DNA of 64,000 nucleotides from Lineus longissimus. Its lineage: Eukaryota; Nemertea; Pilidiophora; Heteronemertea; Lineidae. The stretch covers positions 10,106,501 to 10,170,500 of the forward strand of contig NC_088315.1 in NCBI RefSeq assembly GCF_910592395.1, in the 5' to 3' direction. Under the pieces are notes generated by a model. The model searched no databases. It was not told the origin of the DNA and saw only the letters and a list, made by a program, of their open reading frames with translations. The position numbers and the translations under genes are program-made. How positions within the stretch are numbered: position 1 is the stretch's first letter; every line of letters starts with the position of its first letter. Positions 12,530 through 24,795 of this stretch are shown one piece after another.

Positions 12530-13210
12530 TTAACTCTTGAAAAGTACTCGAACTTGACTTAATTCAACATAATCTAGAGCCTGTTGAATTCTTAGCTTGT
12601 GCACACGGATACGGTAAAGGTCCAAGTCATAATCGTTTGACTTCTCCACTTGTTTTGAGACTTTATGAAGGTGCTTGCGGATCTTGTAAAGTCTTTTGTT
12701 CACGTTTAAAACGTGCTTGGCTGCCTTGTGCATCTTCTTCTCCAGAGACGCCAGCTTCCTGTAGAGCCTGTACTTGTCGTCAACCGCTGTGCTGTCGTCT
12801 GCCGTTTCTGTGCTGTCGTCTGTAGTGTAGTCGTCTGCTGCATCTGTGCTTGCGTCTGCTGCTACTGTGCTGTCGTAAGTTACTGGTGCACTGAGGTCAG
12901 CTGCTGCAGTGCTGTCATCTACCGGTCTTCTGCTGTCTGGCTCTGCTGTATCTGTGCGGTCACCTGCTGTGCTGTCATCTACTGCGTCAGTACTGTCATC
13001 AGTTGCTAGTGTGCTGTGGGCTACTGCTTTTCTCCTGTCGTCTGTTGCTTTTTTGTTGTCATCTGTTGCTTCAGCGCAAGCATCTGCTGCTTCTGTGCTG
13101 TCCACTGCTGCTTTTGTGCTATCGTCTGCTGCTGCTTTTGTGCGGTCGCCTGCTACTACTGTGGTTGCGTCTGCTGATACTGTAGCATTGTCTGCTTGCG
13201 TTACTTCCAT
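12530..13210 (-). CDS. Hypothetical DDST-repeat protein with basic helical C-terminus (226 aa)
   Basis: The first ATG is at 13210; the frame is open further upstream only from a TTG codon. Residues 1 to about 145 are low-complexity and acidic, made of irregular repeats around Asp-Asp-Ser-Thr-x-Ala-Ala/Val. The last 80 or so residues are strongly basic and helix-prone (KYRLYRKLASLEKKMHKAAK and on), with heptad-like Leu/Val spacing that suggests a coiled coil. No signal peptide, membrane segment or known domain is visible. The frame is long for this AT-rich window. However, a G/C-biased minisatellite (GTCGTCTGCTG-like on the plus strand) could hold it open by chance. It could be a single-exon lineage-specific gene or a repeat artefact. 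I do not recognise it. Confidence 0.4.
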   Translation of the reverse strand: MEVTQADNATVSADATTVVAGDRTKAAADDSTKAAVDSTEAADACAEATDDNKKATDDRRKAVAHSTLATDDSTDAVDDSTAGDRTDTAEPDSRRPVDDSTAAADLSAPVTYDSTVAADASTDAADDYTTDDSTETADDSTAVDDKYRLYRKLASLEKKMHKAAKHVLNVNKRLYKIRKHLHKVSKQVEKSNDYDLDLYRIRVHKLRIQQALDYVELSQVRVLFKS

Positions 13211-13249
13211 TTTTCGTTGATATATGTACACATGTAAGTCTTGCCTCAA

Positions 13250-13735
13250 AACCTATGAATACCGCAAAATGGTCAAATTGCAGTCGAGATGGAAGTTCTC
13301 AGGTCAGTGAATGTGGAATGATAAAATTACTGATTCCCAAACCCTTTAACCAGTTAATTGATATGATTGTTCACACATCGAAACTTTGTTTGTAAAACTT
13401 CTGCCTAATTTTGACCAGGGTAATCACACCAGAGAGGTTTGAGCTGGGATTTCTAAAGTTTGACCACATCCATGACATCTGTTTTGATAAGCTCGACAAT
13501 CGACTGAGTGAATTAATTAGTTCTGAAAGATTGATTGCACATTCATGCCGATGACTGGGACATGCAGTCAACAATTCATTTGACATTAGTTAATTCGAAG
13601 ATTTGGAAAACGGATTTTTCTCACAGACACCAGATGAGGGGGAAGTGATAAACCAGGGTCACATAATGAACGCTCAGTAAGCGGCCAAAAAATGATGATG
13701 ATGATGATCTTGACACACAGCATCGGCAAAGTGGA
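13250..13735. other. Unassigned DNA
   Basis: No feature is supported beyond a short (ATG)n run near 13692-13705. Confidence 0.4.
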
Positions 13736-14300
13736 GACTGTTAGGCTAGCTGAGCCGTCCTGTGGACGCGATATCGTCCACAAGATTCAGTTGCAAATTG
13801 TAATACCATACCGAAAGCATCCACTGGACACACGGCTCTGGTCCACAAGACCTGACCTGCTAGCGTTGGCTTTTCTTGTTCATATCCTAGGCGAGGGTCC
13901 ACAAGACCTGACCTGCTAGCGTTGGATTTTCTTGTTCATATCCTAGGCGAGGGCCGTCCAAAGGACGCCAAATCGTCTGCAGATTCAGTGCGAATAAAAT
14001 GTCTTCTCCCTGTCGTCTATAAGGTCTGACTTTGTAGCATTGTCTTGTTCATCACCTCGGCGAGGGTCGTCCAATGGACACTAAATCGTCCTTAAATTCA
14101 GTGAGAAAAAAACTTTCTCCTCCCAAAGCATCCAATGGACGCCCTTTCGTCCATATGGCCTGACCTGCTGGCATTGGCTTTTTGATCTGGCGGGCGAGGC
14201 TTTTTATCATCCGTAATACTGAGAAGTAAACTATCTTCCTCCAAAGCATCAAGTGGACGCCCTCTCGTCCAAATGTACACTAGTATGTCCATAAGGCCTC
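13736..14300. repeat. Degenerate tandem repeat region
   Basis: Units of about 130 bp recur with shared phrases 'gtcca.tggac', 'aagcatcca.tggacgcc', 'cctgacctgctagc.ttgg' and 'ggcgaggg'. The clearest part is a direct duplication of about 67 bp around 13849-13982: 'ggtccacaagacctgacctg' through 'catatcctaggcgagg' appears twice in succession. Confidence 0.65.
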
Positions 14301-14335
14301 TTGGATGCTACCTACCGCATATCACTACTTGAAGG

Positions 14336-14361
14336 AATGCTAGTTTTTATTCATATGGCCC
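14336..14361. mobile_element. Solo right end of GGGCC-type Harbinger MITE
   Basis: The sequence ends TTTTTATTCATATGGCCC, the same right terminus as the MITE 27424-28425. No matching left end is found next to it, so this is a fragment. Confidence 0.5.
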
Positions 14362-14498
14362 AGTGTCTTATTTGATTCTGGAGGTGAAATTGTCTTATCA
14401 TGACTGCCGATAGTATCTTATCTTGTTTTTACGTAGCGGACACTGTCTTATTTAATACTGGGGCTGACACTGTCTTATCTGGTCCTGCAGGTAACATT
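14362..14498. repeat. TGTCTTAT minisatellite
   Basis: Degenerate units of about 30-40 bp contain 'ctgTCTTATytggtactggaggtgac'. The same minisatellite recurs at 28426-28692 and 31296-31690. Confidence 0.55.
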
Positions 14499-14815
14499 GG
14501 GCCATATGAATAAAACCTAGCATATTTGCGTTCTCTAACGATTTTGAAGCATTTGCTGGTACTCGTATGAATACATTTAAAACCGTAGCAAATGCTCGGA
14601 AGTTTTTGATACAAGTCAAAGCAAACGCATATGAATAAGCATAGCTTATGCTTTTAACTTGGTTTTGGTCACGAAAATTGTATTTGCCATAAAAGCCATG
14701 TCGTGTAGACACATATCATTCACTGCATCAATTTGTTGAGGCCACGTGTGGCGGTGGTCATAGCGTTTTACGATTTGTTCGGAGGACACTCGAGATGGAT
14801 TTAGATCTTTGAGCA
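14499..14815. mobile_element. Truncated GGGCC-type MITE
   Basis: It begins GGGCCATATGAATAAAA and then aligns by eye with 27424-27810, the left half of the complete MITE. Shared segments include 'gtactcgtatgaata', 'ggtcacgaaaattgtatttg' and 'cggaggacactcgagat'. Minus-strand translation of both copies keeps a similar peptide (SSE.IVK.YD.R.TWP). It is cut off where the LINE fragment begins. Confidence 0.6.
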
Positions 14816-14997
14816 GGAAAGACCAAGAGGACCTAGCCGATGTAATCAGACGGCGCAGGCTAAGATGTCTTGGACATGTCCTCCGGATGAACCCAAGCAC
14901 CATTCCAAAGACTGCCCTGGGAAAGAGAAAACGAGGTCGACCCAAAGTCACCTGGAGGCGGACTATGTCAGAGGAGCTGACTAACTCATGGGGCTGA
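14809..14997 (+). pseudogene. Non-LTR retrotransposon RT C-terminal fragment
   Basis: The frame contains RRRRLRCLGHVLRMNPSTIP followed by a KRGRP-TWRRTM-EEL block. The pattern 'RLRWLGHVLRM...P....GKRKRGRPK.TWR' is characteristic of the region after the thumb domain of reverse transcriptases in many LINE families. It opens at TTG rather than ATG and ends at a TGA. Everything upstream is missing, so it is a 5'-truncated, dead LINE copy. Likely 3' UTR runs to about 15170, where 'gtgtaaataaatgc' occurs. Confidence 0.65.
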
Positions 14998-15179
14998 CAT
15001 GGGACGAGTGTGAGGGCACTAACATTGGAATAACGCTAAATGCAGTAGTTGGTTTTAGGGTTGGCCGTTAGGCGCCGCAGGCTCATGTGCGCGTGTTAGC
15101 TGCGCGCGCACTAGCTGCCCTGAGACTGTGTATTTAAGGTGTAAATAAATGCACGTGTATAAACACAGACATGCCATGT

Positions 15180-16462
15180 CAGCCGGCTTTTTCAAAAGAG
15201 GGAGATTGAACATGAAAACAAGACAAAACATAACATAAAATTTGCATCAATCGATATTAAACCTTGACCAGAGCCTACATCATCGCAATGTCTTGGGCTA
15301 GCTAGTAGAAATCCGAGAATGTCTGATTTAACGAGCAGAAAATGTTAGAATCACGGTGCTGCCCTGATCACGCCCACTTTTCTGTGTTGTAACTGTGTAT
15401 TGACTATTGTGAATTTTGTGTGTTCCAACACTAACCCTTACCCTGATAACCTCACCAGTTGCTCAAAAACTGCATTGATGGTTCGGTAAAGGTAGGAAAT
15501 ATTACATGAAACATGGCTTTATATTGAAATAAAAGTTTGTTCATATGATATAAAGTCACTTAAGCTAAGGACACTTTAACTTTGTCACATCCTTCCTCCT
15601 TGTCTGTTTTAACACTTTCTCTGATTTCATTTGTGATTTATCCCAAGGTCTATTGTTTTTCTGTTACAAAGGAGATATGTAGTGTTCCTTTATGCATGGA
15701 AAACTGGTTTGAATGAGTTATTTTTTAACAAAAACAAATGATGTGGAAGACAAAATTGTGACTGTCCTTCAGAAAATGGCATTTTCAACTCGTTCGGCAC
15801 CACCAACAACCGAGAAAAATGTAAAAGACCGTTGGTCTTGAATTAGATCTGTGCAGAATTGGGAATATATCAGGAAATTGTCCCAGTGGATGAGGTGATT
15901 TTAGGCAATTCTTAGGCGTATTGCATTAGGTCTTATTTTGGCCCTTTTTGACCGATCTAACCCTTATATTTTCTGTAATTCACACTGAACAACTTACTTT
16001 TAGTCTGTTTCATCATTTGTAATCCCCTCATACCAAAAACAGATAAAAAAAACTATAATTCATAATTTTAGGTTTTTCGGTTGACTTTAACTGAAAATCC
16101 TTATAGACCCCAACCCTTAGTACCTGATTTATCAGTCGAATATGGCAAATATACTTTTTTTGGTGGAAATGATCTGGAACAATCATTTATTCATATAAAG
16201 CTGGTATATATGTCCATCGCACGGTAAATTTGTTTTTTAATTGAATTTTTTTGAAAATAGCCCCAAAAAGTACCCCGCCCAATATTGAAAGGGTCCATTT
16301 GAACCCTCCAAACGTAGTCGATTTGCACCAAATGCTAAATAATGTTGAGATCTATGCCCTACCAACAAAATATGATGAAATGAAAACATTCGTAATGATT
16401 TTAGCTGTAATTTCAGCCATTATCTAAAGAGCCCCTTCCGCCGCCTCTTTTCTGTTATATTC
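15180..16462. other. Unassigned AT-rich DNA
   Basis: I see no open frame of note, repeat or RNA gene here. Confidence 0.4.
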
Positions 16463-17620
16463 CTGATGGAGACAAGTCTTCAGTGTGCTGTCCCAATCAA
16501 TCAACAAGATAGTCTCATAGAGATGATATTTATAGAGACAAGTATTCAGTGTGCCCTCCCAATAAGTCAACAAAATGTCGCATGGAGGTGTCACTTATGG
16601 ACACATGACTGTCTTGTCTCAATCAGACAACAAGATTGTCATAAAGAGATTCCCTTTTGGAGGCAAGTCTTCGATGTGCTGCCCCAATCAGCAAGGTGTC
16701 CTCATATAGATGTCACTTATGGAAACATAGTCTTGTCTCAATCAGAATACAAGATGGTATCAACAAGATGTCCCTTTTGGAGGCAAGTTTTCAGTGTGCT
16801 CTCGAAGGGATGCCACTAGAGACAGGTCTTCAATGTGCTGTCACAATCAGCCTACAAGGTGTCCGCGTACATATGTCACTTATGGAGACATGTCTTGTCT
16901 CAACCAGACAACTAGATGGTCTCAAAGACGTGTCCCTTTTTGAGGCAAGTCTTTATTGTGCTGTCGAAGGGATGCCACTTCTAGAGACAAGTCTTCAATG
17001 TGCTGTCACAATCAGCCAACAAGGTGTCCTCATACATACGTCACTTATGAAGACATGTCTTGTCTCAATCAGACAACTAGATGGTCTCAAAGACATGTCC
17101 CTTTTTGATGCAAGTCTTCAGTTTACTCTCGAATGGATGTCTTTTACGGAGACAAGTCTTCAATGTGCTGTCACAATCAGCCAACAAGGTGTCCTCATAC
17201 AGATGTCACTCTTGGAGACTTGTCTTGTCCAATCAGACAACAAGATGGTCTCATAGAGATGTCCTTTATGGACGCATATCTTCAGTGTGCGTGCTGCACC
17301 GAACAGACAACAAGGTGGTCTCATTGAGATGTCACTTATGGAGACTATGGTGTGCTGTCCTGATCAGACAAAAAGGGGGTCTCAAGTGGATGTGTTCGGT
17401 GTGGTCTCAAAGGTATGTAGGCACGTCTTCAGTGTGGTGTCCCAATCGGTCAACAATATTTTCTCATAGAGTCTAGAGCGTTCCTTATGGAGGGAAGTCT
17501 TCGGTGTGCAGTCCTAATTGGACACCAAGATGTTCTCAAAGAGATATTGCTTATGGAGCCATGTCTTGGTGTGCAGTCTTTAACAGACAACAAGGTGGTC
17601 TCACAGAGATGTCACTGTGA
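16463..17620. repeat. Degenerate minisatellite, ~60-bp units in ~175-bp higher order
   Basis: The phrase 'gagacaagtcttcagtgtgctgtc.caatcagacaacaag.tg' and partner phrases 'tggtctcaaagacatgtcccttttTGaggc' recur about every 60 bp for over 1.1 kb. Three such blocks form a repeat of roughly 175 bp that is clearest at 16810-17220. Long overlapping open frames on the plus strand (199 aa at 16657-17256 and others) follow from the repeat length and show no domain. I do not call them genes. Confidence 0.75.
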
Positions 17621-19990
17621 TACAAAGAAGAGTCACAGAAATGAACTTTAGCCTAGTGAAAAAGATAAAAGACAAGGCGATAGATTTCAGGTCATTTAAT
17701 TATTATTATCTGCTCTGCTCATTGCCCACACCAAACCCTTATTCAAGACTTTAAAATCATTAGAAGTAACAGATATAGACACTCTACTACAAATTAAGTT
17801 TCTACACAAATTTTTCAATAATTGCGATATGGGTTACTTCATTCATGCATCAAAACAAATGACCAAATACATCCTCACAATACTAGAAACGGGCAGAAAT
17901 CAATAATCCCACGATCCCGACTTAACATTAGGAAAAAATACCATTTTTGTCACTATCTTCAATTCCCTTTCTGCCTTTAAGTATCAGGATAAAATTCACA
18001 CTCATAGTCTTCATGACTTCAATATGTATAAAAATCATTTACTGGGATTATACAGTTCTCGCTGTGTAATTCCACACTTTTACATAATGTGTTCACACTT
18101 GAACTTTCAATATTCACCACACATTTAATTTTGCCAAACATGATTATCATTTGTACACATGTGGCTGGGGCACTTTAGGTACATTACCACGGTGGCAATT
18201 GCAGGACAAGGGCTTTTAAAATTATGTCAGTCATTTCAAACAACTTGATCTGTCTACTACTCTCATATATAATAAGCTCAAAAGGCCCAAAAACGGTTGT
18301 TGTCAGAGAAAAATATTACCGGTACAAGTACTTGCTGGAAATTCTTGCAGCCATTCAGTTCACTGTCATGCTGATTTCAACTTAACTCAATGAATGTTAT
18401 CTTGGGACTTGAAGAAATGTGTAATTACCCTACAACTTGGGCACTGTCATGTTTCTCAGGAAAGTCAAGTTTTGCAGATAAATGCCAGAAAAAGCCATTA
18501 TCTCTCGTCAAAGGGCTCTAGTTGAGATGAGGCACGAGCGAAGAATGTAAATGTAATGGACGCCATTTTTCAAAACTTTCCAAGATTACTCAAACAAATT
18601 ATTACAGAAGATGATTAACGAGTGTCGCGTAAATGAATACGCACATTGCTTGATTACACGACACACCTCAATCTTTTATTTTAACTTTATATTCAAAACT
18701 TAAACATTGTGTTTCTTGCGAATGACCAATGGTGCGCAGTCAACCTCTTGAATCCCGGTGACCGACCAGTCAGTCATTTTGAAATAATGTTTTTTTCCCA
18801 ACGACCGACAGGTCGGTCTCAGTAATATTTTTATTCCCTTGAGCTGGGACGCTATTTTATTGCTGGTTTTAGCGTGTTTGATGTACAGTAGGGTCAGTTA
18901 GAGCATGCCTGGGTAGATGGTGCCTCGTCACCGGACTTTGGTGGTTGTATGCGGGCGCCATACATTGTGAACGTCAGACCCAATTTCGCAACCACGTGAC
19001 CACCCTGGGATCCCGTGATTTTCAAGTTTTGGGAGTCAAGAGGATAAACGCAGCAAACCAATCTAGAATGATCTGGATCGGTCAAGATCACTGGTTCCTT
19101 GTAAATGGCCCTCACGTGTCTGCATAGGTTATGGTATTCCAACCACTTCAAGCACTTGGTTTGGTACCAAAATTATTAAAGGACCTTAGGCATTATTAAC
19201 CCTTTGGCTCCCGAGGCCTATGTAACGCGATGTACCGAGATTTTTTACCAGTTTTATGCAAAATAACGTAAAATTACTTTTAAATATTGTACCTCCTTCA
19301 TTATGCATCCTTGATTTATAGTCATAGTTCCACCTATTGTTGTGTATTTGGTTGAGACGGTTGTATGTGTAACGACGACAACAACGAGTAATGGCGAGGA
19401 GTTTAAGATGTCTGCGCCCACCCATGAGAGCACGTGCGAGACAAGACCACTAATGAATATTCATAGGTTGGAGGGTCGAGGCCTATCTATTAGACGAGTG
19501 CATGTTTTTGACTCTCAAGTACATATTTGGAGAGGTATTGAAAAAATATTTGTTGTGGCAAGTCTACAGATATAAAGAAATTATTTGATGAAAAAATTAA
19601 TTTCAAATTTTGCTAATTGGGTAATAGGGGGCGTGTTTTGAGTTTTTCCTGCCAGTTGGCTGAAAAGAGTGGAAATATCAAAGTCTGTCTAATTTGTCGA
19701 TTATAAAAAAATTTCCGTGGTCAATCACCAATTTAAATCGCACCAGTTACTCGCAAGACTAACCCGTATATCATATCCGAATTTCAGTTTCACAAGTTGA
19801 CGCATTCTTTGATGCGTCGCGGTCAAACATTGACAATTTAACTGCTAAAAGGCTTAAAAAATCAATTGTGGTCTTGTCTCGTGCGATGAACATTTGTAAA
19901 GTTTGATTGATTTTGTAGCAAGCAAGGAGAAATAAACGTTGTTTTGTTTAAGAGGTTGAGGAGTTATATCAATATACAGTCCCTACAGAA
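17621..19990. other. Unassigned DNA
   Basis: No gene is supported. A short palindrome-like phrase 'accgaccagtcagtc ... acgaccgacaggtcggtc' lies near 18759-18820. Short frames on either strand show no domain. Confidence 0.4.
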
Positions 19991-20406
19991 CACCTATGAT
20001 AAAACCCCGTGTTTTTTTAAGACCCGTGTCTTCGCCGTGTGTCAAAAAACCCGCGGCGCACTTACACCTATCAGTTGTGTTAGATAATGATTAATAGCCC
20101 CGGCGACAAGTGCGCTGTAGGTAGGGAGCTCTCCTGTGTTTCTTTCCCGTTGGAGGGGAATTTCGCATGCGCAATACCGAGGCAACTACACCGCGCCATC
20201 TGTCGCCGGATCTTAGAACTTGCAATTGCTGTGTCTATTCAGATTCCACCTATCAAAAACCTGTGTTGAACACGGGTCTAAATTAGCCCCTGATTGGCCG
20301 CATCAAGCTCGATGGGGCTAATAGACACGGGGATTTGACACACGGGTCTATTTAGACACGACAATTCATAGGTGTAAGTGCAAAAGACACGGGGATTTGA
20401 TAGGTG
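19991..20406. mobile_element. Small MITE-like element with CACCTAT ends
   Basis: The ends are imperfect inverted repeats: CACCTATGATAAAACCCCGTG on the left, against CACCTATCAAATCCCCGTGTC read inward from the right end. Internal partners such as 'acacgggtcta' and 'cttacacctat' are also inverted. A 3-bp GAA sits at both outer edges and may be the target duplication. There is no coding capacity. Confidence 0.5.
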
Positions 20407-22230
20407 GAAGTACGACTAATAAAACCATACATTTTCGTAAAGCTGATTACCTTGGTTATCAATTGGCGTTGTTTCTGGGTATCAATTAGGTAAGAGGTAA
20501 TCAATAATCAGTAATAATCAATATTTTTTGATTGATTTTGCTCTAATTGACTGATTTTTCTGATTTGAACAAAGTATATGGAACTGTAATTGATGCAGTT
20601 ACAACCTGTTAGTGTTAATGATCAACGTAACTTGATTGATAACCTTTGATTGACTATTGTCTATTACTGATTGATCGAATAATACAACATAATATTAATT
20701 TATATGCTAATCAGTTCTTGTACTGTGACGCTGCACAAGCGCCAATCAAACTGCAGCGCCCTCTGTAAACTATGAATGAAACTAAATCTAGTCTTCTGCA
20801 GATCACCAGGGACACGAATACACTGTACAATAGCGTCTAACGTGTACCGAGAGTTCTATACTAAAGCATTAGTATAGGGACGATATATCGTACCGCCTAC
20901 GCGAGACAAAATACAGGGACGATATATCGCCCCCTCTAGGGAGGCGAGGGGTTAAGGGCAATATTACCCAGCTGTCCGCTGCCCAGTCACCTCCTGTTCT
21001 ACATAAGTAGTTTCCATCAACAAATTGCACAAAAAAAGGAAAAATTCCAAAGACTGAATTATCGCGCTTTTCTGATGTTGACCCATTTAGCTCTCCAAGC
21101 AGTGACCCTTTTCACGTGGAACAGTGCACGAGTAAGGCGTTTCCTGGAGTTAGGACCTACCCTGTGACGTCTTGGTACTGATATTATGACGGGAAAGATA
21201 TTTCGTGCCAGGACTTGTGCTACCAGAAATAATGAATAACACGTTTTTCTACTATCTAAGAGCTGAAACAAAATGGCTAAAGCATCAAACATGATTGGAG
21301 ATTGGAAAAATAGTTTATAGGTGAACCAGAGGAAGAACAAAAATACTGCAATAACAAGAGCAACGCAGGGCGTAGCATATGCCCCGGTGAGCACATTGAG
21401 TTGGTGTATTAGGAAAGTGAAGTGTTTTTCAGACAACCCCGGGCAGCTGGTGTAATAGCTGACTAGGTTTAGTTGACATCGTGAAAGAGTTATTGGTCTG
21501 TAATGCCCGCTGTACACGTTATCTTTTTCTACCCACATAAAAAGTTACATGGTTATTACTCAAAGCGTTCTTGTTAAAATGAGAGGAAACGAAAAGTTTA
21601 CAGACGCCTGACGCCTACCGGCTGACGGACATTGGTAAAACATAATGCCTCCGCAATGCTTTACGCATTGGCGGGGGCATAACAAGCTGCCTATTACTTT
21701 AGAGTCACACTCCACCAAAAAACATCGATGAAACCCCAGTAAAAACAGTAGTAATAGAAGATTCAGCAGAAAGCATCTAAAATTGTTTGGGTAGACACCT
21801 GCGATATAAATTAAAACTGACCACATTCGGCATTTAAATCAACTGTTCTAGGAACAAACGTCTTGGCGCCAAAACCCCGTGTTGGCGAAAATGACATAAT
21901 ATCATGTAAAATCCAAGGAAGACATCAAGGAATCGCCTACGAGTGGGCACCTGCAAAAATGTCAGTTGCAGCAGAAACTAGTCTAATACAGAACGTGTGT
22001 AATCCATTTGTGACTGTGTAATTCACTATGAAATAAATCCTTAATCCAATGTTTCCGTTTCTTCCATGCACCGACACTTCCTCAAGAATATTTCCGCCTC
22101 AATTTTGTTAAGTCCCTCGCATTGTTGTACTAAACAAATCATAGCCTGGAAAATCAAATTATAAAATTTCATCTATGATGTGATGATAATGCTTTACTTT
22201 GATAACAAATTAAGTGTATAATAAGAATGC
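20407..22230. other. Unassigned DNA with one hydrophobic frame
   Basis: A 159-codon ATG frame on the minus strand (21059-21538) has two or three hydrophobic segments but no family I recognise. Its length is near what chance allows. Two copies of 'agggacgatatatcg' lie near 20877 and 20922. Confidence 0.35.
21642..21681. repeat. Hairpin, 15-bp arms
   Basis: ATGCCTCCGCAATGC, then TTTAC, then GCATTGGCGGGGGCAT forms a stem with few mismatches and a 5-nt loop. It may be part of a small foldback repeat. Confidence 0.55.
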
Positions 22231-22234
22231 AGTG

Positions 22235-22445
22235 GACAATCAAGTGACATATTTTCGTGTTTCCCAACAAAATCAGCCCAAATAACGATAATAACAAGGA
22301 GTTTTATATGGCGCTTTAAAAGAGCTTTCATTACCCAGCCTATCCAGAAGGTAAGAGTTACAACGTGGCACATGCCGGGTATCGAAGCCAGGACCTCCCG
22401 ATCACAATGTTGCTGCTCAAACGTTGAGCCACTGCGTTCCTCTGA
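22235..22445 (-). mobile_element. tRNA-derived SINE (copy B)
   Basis: On the minus strand GTGGCTCAACGTTTGAGC (22415-22432) resembles a tRNA box A and GGCTTCGATACCCGG (about 22375-22389) a box B. The body holds TTCTGGATAGGC, then AAAGCGCCATATAAAAC and a TTATTATCGTTATT tail. It shares core and tail organisation with 4800-5020 but is diverged. Confidence 0.6.
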
Positions 22446-24330
22446 GCACAAATTATTCCATATGCCTGAAAATGTACCCATCTCTGTACGTAGGGTTTTA
22501 TTGTTTCATGACTATCCACAGGATAATGCATGAAGTGATTCAAAATCATCTCTAGGCACTGTATTTGGTTGCAGCCGGTCAGTTTAACCCAATTCGCTTC
22601 AAGTTTCTCGCCTGTCATGTGCTGTACTTTCATGGAGAGATACCATCAATAAGGCTGACCATTTGTCAAATTTCAGACCCACCTCTGGCTCACGGACATT
22701 CATCATGGTTTTCATCTCTGTCTGCGGCAACTCATCCTACAAGAAGTTTATGATGGCCTCCATCTGAAATAACATAACATTTGTCAAATGAAAGGTATCA
22801 AATTGCTGTTTGCTGTGCAAATTGTCCATGACGAAGTCGGAAGATGAACTGATGGAGAAGACATGAATGGTTAAAAGGCAATTTAAAAATTGCATGTTTC
22901 TTACCTCCCAGTCCAAGATTGTTGTAAAGTTCTTCTGGCTTCTTACGAAAGGTTTCTTTACACATGTTTATCACACACTCTGCAAAAAATTAACAATTTG
23001 AATCCTTTGAAAACATTTCGACAATCATATTCATCATAAAGACATAAGAAACGTTTCTGCGGCTGTCTAAGTGCAGACAATGACAGTCAAACCTTTTTTG
23101 CCTTTACATACATGTAGCACGAGAAGTAAAAAGCTTTATGGACTGGACGATGCAGGAGCTGAGCTTGTGTATGAAGTTGAACTTCATCATACATGTATGA
23201 ATTTTCAGAAAAGAAGTTTGACCCAGCACAAAGCCCAACTCAGAGTCAGATGAAAAAAAGATTTTTATTCTGTTTTAACTCTTTAAATCCTTGAATTTTT
23301 TTAGTGTTTCCCAGTATTTCAGCAACTTTCACCCCAAACGACCTCCAAATCCCCCCCCCCCCCCCCATGTACAAGACAGCTAATTAATTTCACTAAAATT
23401 ATTTCATCAAACGGATGAAAACAAGTATATTGCATATCCCTAAACCGCCCGAAAACCAGCCTAAGTTTCATGATGGCGATGGTGTTGCTTGAGATTAGGT
23501 ACGTACTGGCAGGCAGCTAGGCTAGGAAACGAGACAAAAATCAGTGGTCGGATATCGGCCGGTTAGGACATAAAGGGTCAAATATCACATGCCAAAAAAT
23601 GACAAGCAGTTTTTTAAAAAAAACGACCGATGCTATGACTTTCAATTCCAAGCGATGACAGATCAATTTAATCAAAAATTTGTATTGAAAAAGTTTGACC
23701 ATCCAGTCCACGCGTTTACACTCCATCATCCATAGCCCAAAACGATGCGGACAAATAATTTATCATGAATGGACAACAGTAGTAACAGTATTTTATTGTA
23801 AAATAAAAGGCTGTATCAAAATTTTAGTAAATACTTACGGATTTTACATTCTTCAAAACACTTGAGTGTGGGCACGAGTGGCATTAAAAACCCCAGGGGT
23901 GGCACGGAGGGCCTGCAATGCCACATTTAAAAAACATGAGTTACCAAGATTTGGTATCCCGATGAAATCATATTTACAAAACAAAAAGAAATACATGTAA
24001 GTGGTAGAAAAAAATTTTTGCAACTGATTTGAAACATATCTTAAACGATATGGGCTGGAGATGCCAAGCCTCTTTCATGCCGTCATTGCCATGGTGATGC
24101 TGGCCGATGCTATTGCACCCCGTCAATCAAATATCCTTTAAAAAATTGTATTACAAATTGTAAAAAATCTTGACAGTGCATCATGCTGTGCACACGTGCT
24201 ACCCGCTGACCGACTTTCGAATGTCGTCTCGAGCCAATGTGCATCCTTTTCTGTGAAGATCTATTGTAAACATGGTTTGTTTTGGCGACCCTAGGTGGTG
24301 CCGGCGTATCTGGCAATACTGCAAAGGTCC
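22446..24330. other. Unassigned DNA
   Basis: The only distinctive sequence is a poly-C run at about 23347-23366. No gene is supported. Confidence 0.4.
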
Positions 24331-24337
24331 TATAAAT

Positions 24338-24795
24338 AGACGAATTCGAAGAAGTTTGTTTTGGTGCTGACCAGAGCGTGGTGTCCCTAGGCATTGTCCA
24401 AAGTCAGCTAAGGCCTTCTGACGAGTGACATGTTCTGGGTGTGCGCACTCATTGTTTAAATTGTTTTGGAGTCGATTCCTCTTCTTCAAACAGGCCTATC
24501 AGGATGAACACACTCCCTCAAGTGCATGCACACAGTCCCTTCACTGCCACAACCTTCTACCAAAATAACATTGCGCAATATTGTTTCACCACTAGGCCTA
24601 CGCCTCGTTATTTCACCAGTTACGTCATTACGTTGATAAGACGAATTCGAAGAAGTTTGCACTGACCCTTGAACAAAGGATCGCCGTGTCTCTCTGGGCA
24701 CTGTCTGAAGTCAGCTTACTAGGCCTTCTGACGTATTCCGAGTGTGCGCATTAGATTTGTTTTGGCACCGATTCCGTTTTCTTCGAATACATCTA
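24338..24795. repeat. Diverged direct duplication
   Basis: The segments 24338-24490 and 24640-24790 share 'agacgaattcgaagaagtttg', 'gtgtc.ct..gcactgtc..aagtcagct' and 'ggccttctgac' in the same order, about 300 bp apart. Confidence 0.55.

Noticed and set aside
16657-17256. 199-codon plus-strand open frame
   Set aside because: It lies wholly in the 60-bp minisatellite and its peptide repeats follow the DNA period. There is no domain, and overlapping frames are also open.
21059-21538. 159-codon hydrophobic frame, possibly a receptor fragment
   Set aside because: No receptor motif is recognisable, and AT-rich minus-strand sequence easily gives hydrophobic frames of this size.
22377-22432. Functional tRNA gene
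   Set aside because: The box A/B spacing and missing acceptor pairing fit a tRNA-derived SINE rather than a foldable tRNA.
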